Shown piece after piece: positions 1-4,577 of a stretch of 6,832 nt of DNA; the stretch's first letter is position 1; every line of letters begins with the position of its first letter. Source of the DNA: Clostridiales bacterium (lineage in GTDB: Bacteria; Bacillota; Clostridia; Lachnospirales; WQUN01); contig JAISZF010000254.1 in the NCBI GenBank assembly GCA_031269415.1, positions 1 through 6,832 on the forward strand, read 5' to 3'. The notes beneath the pieces were generated by a model. The model saw only the letters and a list, made by a program, of their open reading frames with translations, ran no database searches and was not told the DNA's origin. The position numbers and the translations under genes are program-made.

Positions 1-1052
1 GTCCCACTGGCGCGACTGGCGCAACCGGCGCTATAGGTCCCGCCGGCCCCGCTGGAGCTACAGGCGCGACTGGCGCGACCGGCGCGACCGGTCCCATCGG
101 CCCGATTGGTCCTCAAGGCCCTGCCGGCCCTGCTGGCGCCACAGGCGCTACCGGTCCTGAAGGTCCCACTGGCGCGACTGGCGCAACCGGCGCAACCGGC
201 GCGATTGGTCCCGCCGGCCCCGCTGGAGCTACAGGCGCTACCGGTCCTATCGGCCCGATTGGTCCTCAAGGTCCTGCCGGCCCCGCTGGCGCGACTGGCG
301 CAACCGGAGCTATAGGTCCCGCCGGCCCCGCTGGAGCTACAGGCGCGACTGGCGCGACCGGTCCCATCGGCCCGATTGGTCCTCAAGGCCCTGCCGGCCC
401 TGCTGGAGCCACAGGCGCTACCGGTCCTGAAGGCCCCGCTGGAGCCACAGGCGCAACTGGTCCTATCGGTCCCGCTGGAGCCACAGGCGCTACCGGAGCC
501 ACTGGTCCCATGGGCCCAGCCGGCCCCGCCGGAGCCACAGGCGCTACTGGCCCAGCCGGTCCTGAAGGTCCCGTCGGCCCGCAAGGCCCCGCCGGACCTC
601 CTGGACCAGCCGCGACAGTTAATTCCGCTTTTGGCGGCAGATATCAGTCCTCACAGATTGATTTGAATCTGACGGCCAATCAATCCACCGTTATTTTGCT
701 AAACAATTGGTTTGACTACTATAACGTGGATATTAACACACCGGATGGCATAAGGGTATACCTCGACAATGATTATTTATTTGAGTATTATCTGTCGGTT
801 ATCAGCTTGAATGCCCAGGCGAATGTGACTTTGAACCTTCTCGTAAACGGAAGTGTTATCGCTAACAGCACTGTGAAGCATGTCGTTGGCACGACTTTCG
901 ACACTGTTTTCAGCGGAACAATCATCAGGCACCTTAATTATGGTGATTTTGTTCAGTTGGCCGTCGTTTCCGATCAGAGCGTAACGCTTCGCGTTTCGCA
1001 TGAATACGGGGCGCGCCTGGTTGTAACGAGCCTCAGAGCACAGACAGTGTAA
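1..1052 (+). CDS. Collagen-like surface (exosporium-type) protein, 5' end truncated by window edge
   Basis: The reading frame is open from position 3 to the TAA at 1050-1052 with no start in view, so only the C-terminal 349 residues are seen. Residues 3-203 are 67 perfect Gly-X-Y triplets, mostly GAT (27 copies) and GPA, with GPI, GPQ and three GPE. About 146 non-collagen residues follow, rich in beta-branched and aromatic residues, with stretches such as FEYYLSV, LNLLVNGSVI and LNYGDFVQLAVV. This spacing resembles the trimeric C1q/TNF-like jelly-roll at the C-terminus of BclA-type spore filament proteins. In that family the collagen stalk trimerises, Thr in the triplets is often O-glycosylated, and the tip domain seeds trimer formation. 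Thr fills the Y position in 28 triplets, and the stalk is almost uncharged. The stalk DNA is very GC-rich while the tip domain has ordinary composition. The collagen call is certain; the spore-surface role is inferred, and a phage tail or cell-wall collagen protein is an alternative. Confidence 0.9.
   Translation, partial: PTGATGATGAIGPAGPAGATGATGATGATGPIGPIGPQGPAGPAGATGATGPEGPTGATGATGATGAIGPAGPAGATGATGPIGPIGPQGPAGPAGATGATGAIGPAGPAGATGATGATGPIGPIGPQGPAGPAGATGATGPEGPAGATGATGPIGPAGATGATGATGPMGPAGPAGATGATGPAGPEGPVGPQGPAGPPGPAATVNSAFGGRYQSSQIDLNLTANQSTVILLNNWFDYYNVDINTPDGIRVYLDNDYLFEYYLSVISLNAQANVTLNLLVNGSVIANSTVKHVVGTTFDTVFSGTIIRHLNYGDFVQLAVVSDQSVTLRVSHEYGARLVVTSLRAQTV
9..611 (+). repeat. Gly-X-Y collagen repeat, 67 consecutive 9-bp units
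   Basis: Every third codon is Gly (GGC, GGT or GGA) from 9 to 611 without interruption. The array continues past the left edge: the two codons before the first Gly, Pro-Thr, fit a GPT triplet. Dominant 9-mers are ggcgcgact, ggcgcgacc, ggcgcaacc and ggagctaca (all Gly-Ala-Thr) and ggccccgct (Gly-Pro-Ala). The near-identical units leave two other frames largely open and should favour slipped-strand length change. The last triplets (GPQ, GPA, GPP, GPA) are less repetitive and richer in Pro, which may stabilise the helix next to the tip domain. Confidence 0.97.
27..422 (+). repeat. Three tandem higher-order copies of a 12-14 triplet block in the collagen stalk
   Basis: A block reading GAI, GPA, GPA, (GAT)n, GPI, GPI, GPQ, GPA, GPA, GAT, GAT occurs at 27-152, 198-305 and 306-422, with n = 4, 2 and 3. 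Copies 1 and 3 are nearly identical in DNA: 30-163 against 309-433 differ by one substitution (137/407) and one 9-bp unit. Near identity at synonymous sites points to recent duplication or gene conversion rather than selection on protein alone. Copy number is also the likely source of assembly error here. Confidence 0.85.
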
Positions 1053-1096
1053 TGGCGTCACTGAGAACGTTTAGTAAAACGGCAATCGGACGCTGA

Positions 1097-1130
1097 ACAA
1101 AAGGGCGGACCTAAAGGTTCGTCCTTTTGT
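1097..1130. terminator. Bidirectional rho-independent terminator between convergent genes
   Basis: The arms 1097-1111 and 1116-1130 pair over 15 bp, including two G-T wobbles, around the 4-base loop TAAA; A1096-T1131 may extend the stem. On the plus strand the stem is followed by a T-rich stretch (TATTTCTT), and the second arm itself ends in TTTTGT. On the minus strand the equivalent tract is TTTTGTT. The hairpin lies 45 bases after the collagen-protein stop and abuts the stop codon of the mgsA homologue (1130-1132), so it can serve both transcripts. Confidence 0.85.
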
Positions 1131-1537
1131 TATTTCTTAACCAGGTTTCTCCAATCCAGATCTCCGCGATCTAGAGCTAACAGCAGCGCCTCCGCCGTAG
1201 CCAGGTTACTGGCGAGCGGAATATTATGAACGTCGCACAGCCTCAGGATACTGTTTATATCCGGCTCCACGTACCGCTGTACAATCGGCTCCCGCAGAAA
1301 GATCACCAAATCGATATCATTTTGAGCGATCTGCGCTCCTAATTGATGTTCTCCGCCCAGATGCCCGGCTAAATATTTATGGACGGGCAAATTCGTCGCT
1401 TCTTCGACGATCTGCCCCGTGGTCCCTGTGGCATAAAGGGTATGCCTGCTCAAAATGTGCCTGTAGGCTATGCACAGATTCTCCATGAGCCTCTTTTTTC
1501 CGTCGTGCGCTATAAGTGCTATGTTCGTAAAACTCAC
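1130..1537 (-). CDS. mgsA: Methylglyoxal synthase family protein with altered active-site residues
   Basis: This 135-residue protein matches the compact MgsA family (B. subtilis about 137, E. coli 152 residues). The enzyme converts dihydroxyacetone phosphate to methylglyoxal plus phosphate in the cytosol, bypassing lower glycolysis when phosphate is scarce. Family motifs are clear: IALIAHD (6-12), LYATGTTG (34-41), LGGEHQLGAQIA (60-71), PDINSILRLCD (92-102) and NIPLASNLATAEALL (105-119). Phosphate-binding Lys15, Thr37, Thr39 and Thr40 are kept. Aligned without gaps to E. coli, Asp20 is kept (Asp12) and Asp101 is kept (Asp93), but the catalytic base Asp71 is Glu63, Asp91 is Glu83 and His98 falls on Val90 (Tyr89 beside it). 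The start is GTG at 1537, overlapping the rodA stop as GTGA, so translation is probably coupled. The only SD-like run (AAGGGG) abuts the start. Family membership is firm; methylglyoxal synthase activity is less so. Confidence 0.85.
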   Translation of the reverse strand: MSFTNIALIAHDGKKRLMENLCIAYRHILSRHTLYATGTTGQIVEEATNLPVHKYLAGHLGGEHQLGAQIAQNDIDLVIFLREPIVQRYVEPDINSILRLCDVHNIPLASNLATAEALLLALDRGDLDWRNLVKK

Positions 1538-2673
1538 CCCTTGAAGATTGACTTGGCCTTAAAAAGCCCTATATTTAAGACCAACCCGATGCAAGCCATA
1601 TTGACCCACATTGATGAACCGCCTGAAGACAGGAATGGGAAAGGCATGCCGGTATTCGGCATAATATCTGTTGCCACACCCACATTCACAAACGCCTCAA
1701 AAGCAAGCTTTCCGGCCACCCCCATAGCCATCAGCCTGCCCAGCGTATCCGGCGATCGATTGGCAATTATAATACACTTACTGATTATGATAAAGAATAC
1801 AATCAGCACTCCGGCGCAACCTACAAAACCGAACTGCTCACCCACAACCGAAAAAATAAAATCATTTACACCCGCGGGGATATTAGAGCCTTGTCTATAA
1901 CCTTTACCTTCAAGCATCCCCGAACCGATAGACGTGAGCGACGCGCTCGTTTGATAGAATTCGTCGCTGTTTCTCTCCGGATTGAGAAACGTTTCAATGC
2001 GGTCCACCTGATAATGACCCAAAACCTCGTCTATAAAAACACGGTCTTCATTATTCAAATCCCATATAAACAGACATAGAATCGGAATGACAACTGATAA
2101 GGCGATCAGTATATACCGCGGCTTCAGGTTGGACGAAAATATCACGCATACGCTGATAAATACTATTACAAGAGAGGCGGACAAAGAAGGCTGCCTCATA
2201 ATGAGTACTACCGGAACGACAACCAAAGCCGCTAGCACAGCCAAAACACCTATATTATTTATCGAATCCCGCAATTTGTCAATGAATTTCGCCAAAAATA
2301 TGATTATAAATATCTTAGAAAATTCAGAGGGCTGAATGGTGAAATTGCTGAACCTGAACCAGCGGGCGGTACCGGTAGGGTCGTCCTCCCCCAATATCAA
2401 TACGGCTATAAGCAGAGCTATCATAACGCCATAAATCAGCCAGTAAAACCGCGCTATAAAGTGATAGTCCACAGCAGTCACAACCGCCAGGATAACCAAT
2501 CCGGACGCGAAAAAGAGCTTCTGGCTGCCATACGCTCTGATAACAGATTCTTTGGTTGAATATGACGAAGCCGCGCCTACCATAAGAACCCCGAAAATCG
2601 CGAACCCAATGATCATCAGCACCAATAAAAAATCAAAACTCTGCCATTGCCTGCGTATACTCAACCATAACAC
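1534..2673 (-). CDS. rodA: SEDS-family peptidoglycan glycosyltransferase RodA (FtsW/RodA/SpoVE)
   Basis: This integral membrane protein of 379 residues (376 from the TTG start) has about ten hydrophobic segments. SEDS proteins polymerise lipid II into glycan strands, and RodA works with PBP2 in elongation. Family landmarks, numbered from the GTG at 2673, are ARWF with Trp105, IQPSEFSK (113-120), GSGMLEGKG (250-258), NDFIFSVVGEQFG (270-282) with the expected catalytic Asp271, and MPNTGMPFPFLSSGGSS (338-354), which matches the FtsW/RodA/SpoVE signature. The loop that usually reads QPDLG is QPSLS (161-165), so its Asp is replaced by Ser. The gene lies 72 bases after minE and overlaps mgsA by 4 bases. 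RodA is preferred over FtsW or SpoVE because PBP2 and the Min genes are in the same operon; sequence alone does not settle this. GTG (2673) and TTG (2664) are both possible starts; spacing favours TTG. Confidence 0.92.
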   Translation of the reverse strand: MLWLSIRRQWQSFDFLLVLMIIGFAIFGVLMVGAASSYSTKESVIRAYGSQKLFFASGLVILAVVTAVDYHFIARFYWLIYGVMIALLIAVLILGEDDPTGTARWFRFSNFTIQPSEFSKIFIIIFLAKFIDKLRDSINNIGVLAVLAALVVVPVVLIMRQPSLSASLVIVFISVCVIFSSNLKPRYILIALSVVIPILCLFIWDLNNEDRVFIDEVLGHYQVDRIETFLNPERNSDEFYQTSASLTSIGSGMLEGKGYRQGSNIPAGVNDFIFSVVGEQFGFVGCAGVLIVFFIIISKCIIIANRSPDTLGRLMAMGVAGKLAFEAFVNVGVATDIMPNTGMPFPFLSSGGSSMWVNMACIGLVLNIGLFKAKSIFKG

Positions 2674-2677
2674 CCCC
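2671..2677 (-). promoter_or_regulatory. Shine-Dalgarno of rodA, pointing to a TTG start
   Basis: The minus strand reads GGGGGTG at 2677-2671, which pairs with the 16S anti-SD end as GGAGGTG would, with a G-U wobble. It overlaps the GTG at 2673, so that GTG has no spacing and is a poor start. The in-frame TTG at 2664-2662 lies 6 bases after it, an ideal distance. Starting at TTG removes three residues (Met-Leu-Trp). Confidence 0.55.
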
Positions 2678-2745
2678 AGGCACTATCATAATTATGTACC
2701 GGATATGTAAAATCTTAGTCACTATTATAAAAATAATATACAATA

Positions 2746-3054
2746 TCACTGTCTGCGGATCAACTGTTCCTTAAATTTCCGAATACTCTTTATAGGTATG
2801 TTCGCGTTAAGCATCGGCATATATTCTCCCTGAGAGTCTTCGACAGGCGTCTGGGTTATCTGAATATCCAGTTCATCCGCATCAATATCCATATATATAT
2901 TTAAAGCCTTAACAATATCGTTCTTCAGCATTTCAAGCACCTGGTTGGAGCAACTGGCTCTATCGTTCACGAGCACAACCTTCAGCCGATCCTTAGCGTA
3001 TTTTCTCGATTGGTGCCTTCTCCAGCGTAGATTGAACATATCCACAAGTATCAC
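2746..3054 (-). CDS. minE: Cell division topological specificity factor MinE
   Basis: MinE stimulates the MinD ATPase at the membrane, releasing MinCD and setting up its oscillation, so that Z rings form at midcell. The 102-residue protein has the family order: an N-terminal membrane-targeting segment (MILVDMFNLRW, comparable to E. coli MALLDFF), the anti-MinCD stretch AKDRLKVVLVNDR (20-32), and the topological specificity domain. The latter includes LEMLKNDIVKALNIYMDID (40-58) and ends in a beta strand at 80-89. A basic tail KFKEQLIRRQ extends slightly beyond the usual 88-95 residues. The assigned start is GTG at 3054, 5 bases after the minD stop. A second in-frame GTG at 3045, giving MDMFNLRW, is also possible and resembles short clostridial MinE starts. 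The gene ends 72 bases before rodA. Confidence 0.95.
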   Translation of the reverse strand: MILVDMFNLRWRRHQSRKYAKDRLKVVLVNDRASCSNQVLEMLKNDIVKALNIYMDIDADELDIQITQTPVEDSQGEYMPMLNANIPIKSIRKFKEQLIRRQ

Positions 3055-3056
3055 AG

Positions 3057-3061
3057 CTCCT
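3057..3061 (-). promoter_or_regulatory. Shine-Dalgarno of minE, leaving the start ambiguous
   Basis: AGGAG at 3061-3057 overlaps the TAG stop of minD (3062-3060). It is only 2 bases from the GTG at 3054 but 11 bases from the GTG at 3045. Spacing therefore slightly favours the shorter protein, whereas alignment with E. coli MALLDFF favours the longer one. Either way minE translation appears coupled to minD. Confidence 0.5.
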
Positions 3062-3857
3062 AACTCCCGAATCGGAAGAACTTGAGAATTCTTCCAAAAA
3101 ATCCTTTTTCCTGCTGAAGTTTCATGAGAGGCACAATCTCGCCAAGCAGCCTTCGGGTAATATTACGGTAGGCGCGCCCCGCCCACGAGCTGTCATCCGC
3201 CACACAGGGATCTCCTCGATTGGTGGAAATTACGATGCTTTCGTCATCAGGAATCACACCGAGTATCTCTATTGCCAGAATCTCCATAACGTCTTCTATT
3301 GTCATCATATCCCCGCGCTTTACCATTTCCGGTCTGATCCTGTTCAAGACCAGAAGCGGGTTGCGCAGATCGTTCGCTTCCAGTAAGCCTATGACGCGAT
3401 CGGCGTCGCGCACGGCCGATACTTCGGGCGTTGTAACAACTATGGCTTTATCGGCGCCGGCTATGGCGTTTTTAAAACCCTGTTCAATACCCGCCGGGCA
3501 GTCGATTATCACATATTCAAATTCTTCCCGCAGTTGTTTGCAGAGTTTTTGCATCTGCTCCGGCGAAAGCGCGGATTTGTCTTTTGTCTGCGCGGCCGGC
3601 AGCAGATAGAGGTTGCTGTAGCGCTTGTCCCTTATCAACGCTTGTTTGAGCCTGCAGGTACCCTCTATTACATCGACGATGTCATAAACAATCCGGTTTT
3701 CCAACCCCATAACCACATCGAGATTCCGCAGCCCGATATCCGCGTCCACCATTACGACTTTCTTACCGACGATAGCCAGGCCGGTGCCGATATTGGCTGT
3801 GGAAGTGGTTTTCCCAACACCTCCCTTACCGGATGTTACGACGTAAACTTCTCCCAT
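3060..3857 (-). CDS. minD: Septum site-determining ATPase MinD
   Basis: MinD is a ParA/MinD-type ATPase that dimerises on the membrane with ATP, recruits and activates MinC, and is released by MinE. The 265-residue protein carries the deviant Walker A motif GKGGVGKTT (10-18) with Lys11 and Lys16 at the same positions as in E. coli. It also has VDADIGLRNLD (37-47) with Asp40, the Walker B-like VIIDCPAG (116-123), and a C-terminal amphipathic membrane helix KGFFGRILKFFRF (251-263). All key residues are present and the length is standard. It is the only gene in the operon with a visible ATG start (3857-3855), preceded by GGGAGGG at 3870-3864 with 6-base spacing. It lies 36 bases after minC, and its stop codon forms part of the minE Shine-Dalgarno. 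Confidence 0.98.
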   Translation of the reverse strand: MGEVYVVTSGKGGVGKTTSTANIGTGLAIVGKKVVMVDADIGLRNLDVVMGLENRIVYDIVDVIEGTCRLKQALIRDKRYSNLYLLPAAQTKDKSALSPEQMQKLCKQLREEFEYVIIDCPAGIEQGFKNAIAGADKAIVVTTPEVSAVRDADRVIGLLEANDLRNPLLVLNRIRPEMVKRGDMMTIEDVMEILAIEILGVIPDDESIVISTNRGDPCVADDSSWAGRAYRNITRRLLGEIVPLMKLQQEKGFFGRILKFFRFGS

Positions 3858-3893
3858 TTAATTCCCTCCCGCGTTTATAACATATCGAATATC

Positions 3894-4559
3894 TCAGCCA
3901 TGGTTGAGCGGAGCGATGTAGATAACGCCTTCCTGTATATAAGCGTACGACGGCGTGTTCTTGTTTCTGTTTTTCTTCTCCTCAGGAATGTATGTGATAA
4001 TGTCGCAGATGCGTAATTGCGTCGGAGTCAGGCGCAGAGCGCATACATAGCTGTAGGCGTCGCCGGTGCATCCCGCGTGTACCAAACCCTTCAAAGCCCC
4101 CATTACAATGATATTACCACGCGCGACGATCTCCGATCCGGGGTTGGCGTCGCCCAACACCACCACGCTGCCGTTATAACGGATGGATTGCCCGTTACGC
4201 AGCGCGCCTTCGTAATAATACGTCAACTGTTCGTTGCGTGACCGAAGAATGCTGGGCGGCGCCAGACCCAGCCTCGCCGCCAGGCTGTCATATCCCTCCC
4301 GGGCGGCGATGGGTTCGGTGACGGAAATGCTCAGATTTGTTTCTTTATATATTATATCAAGCATTTCCGCTTCTTCATTCTTATTAAGCGGCCTGCCGGA
4401 AAACGTTATAGCCGTTTCCGCGTCTTCAAAAAAGGTTTTTGCTTCCAGTGTTTTTAAACGGAGGGCATCCTTAAGCGCGTCTAAATCGGCATGCTCGTCA
4501 AGCCACACATTTATGCCGTTTGTCGTGCCCTTAAATATTACGGAATTCTCATCGTGCAA
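3894..4559 (-). CDS. minC: Septum site-determining protein MinC (FtsZ inhibitor)
   Basis: MinC blocks FtsZ polymerisation away from midcell when MinD brings it to the membrane. The 221-residue protein has a MinC_N-like domain (about 5-82, beginning VIFKGTTNGINVWLDE) that would antagonise FtsZ. A linker follows (about 83-114), then the C-terminal beta-helix that dimerises and binds MinD. The second domain is unmistakable: LRNGQSIRYNGSVVVLGDAN (120-139) contains the RNGQ version of the MinD-contacting RSGQ motif, followed by GNIIVMGALKGLVHAG (148-163) and LTPTQLRI (177-184). The start is TTG (4559-4557); no in-frame ATG occurs early enough to keep the N-domain. The gene begins 18 bases after the PBP2 stop, so the two are probably cotranscribed. 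Confidence 0.95.
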   Translation of the reverse strand: MHDENSVIFKGTTNGINVWLDEHADLDALKDALRLKTLEAKTFFEDAETAITFSGRPLNKNEEAEMLDIIYKETNLSISVTEPIAAREGYDSLAARLGLAPPSILRSRNEQLTYYYEGALRNGQSIRYNGSVVVLGDANPGSEIVARGNIIVMGALKGLVHAGCTGDAYSYVCALRLTPTQLRICDIITYIPEEKKNRNKNTPSYAYIQEGVIYIAPLNHG

Positions 4560-4567
4560 TCATCTAT

Positions 4568-4573
4568 CCCTCC
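4568..4573 (-). promoter_or_regulatory. Shine-Dalgarno fixing the TTG start of minC
   Basis: GGAGGG at 4573-4568 is 8 bases upstream of the in-frame TTG at 4559. An ATG lies closer, 4 bases after the SD (4563-4561), but it is out of frame and opens only a 4-codon reading frame (ATG ATT GCA CGA TGA) whose stop lies inside minC. The TTG is therefore the sensible start. Confidence 0.65.
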
Positions 4574-4577
4574 AGAT

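Noticed and set aside
1..611. CRISPR-like or satellite array suggested by dense short repeats
   Set aside because: The period is exactly 9 bases with Gly at every third codon and no spacers; it is a coding collagen repeat.
106..666. Leu/Pro/Ala-rich reading frames (106-315 and 376-666, +) inside the collagen region
   Set aside because: They are alternate-frame readings of the 9-bp Gly-X-Y units, which happen to lack stops. The Gly-X-Y frame continues into a normal C-terminal domain, and these do not.
1068..1081. Short inverted repeat CGTTT-AGTA-AAACG after the collagen-protein stop
   Set aside because: A 5-bp AT-rich stem is too weak to be meaningful beside the 15-bp terminator that follows.
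2685..2729. Possible promoter before rodA in the AT-rich gap: TATAAT at 2729-2724, or TTTACA (2711-2706) with TATGAT (2690-2685)
   Set aside because: The TATAAT has no fitting -35 at 16-18 bases, and the second pair is spaced by only 15. An internal promoter is possible, but AT-rich chance matches explain it as well.
3534..4016. Plus-strand open frames opposite the Min genes, rodA and mgsA (for example 3534-4016, 3220-3609, 1379-1900)
   Set aside because: They lie antisense to genes with strong family motifs, have no recognisable domain and no convincing ribosome site.
4549..4563. Four-codon ATG frame overlapping the minC start as a possible leader peptide
   Set aside because: It is only 4 bases from the SD and overlaps minC out of frame. 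Such short frames arise easily by chance, and nothing else supports regulation.
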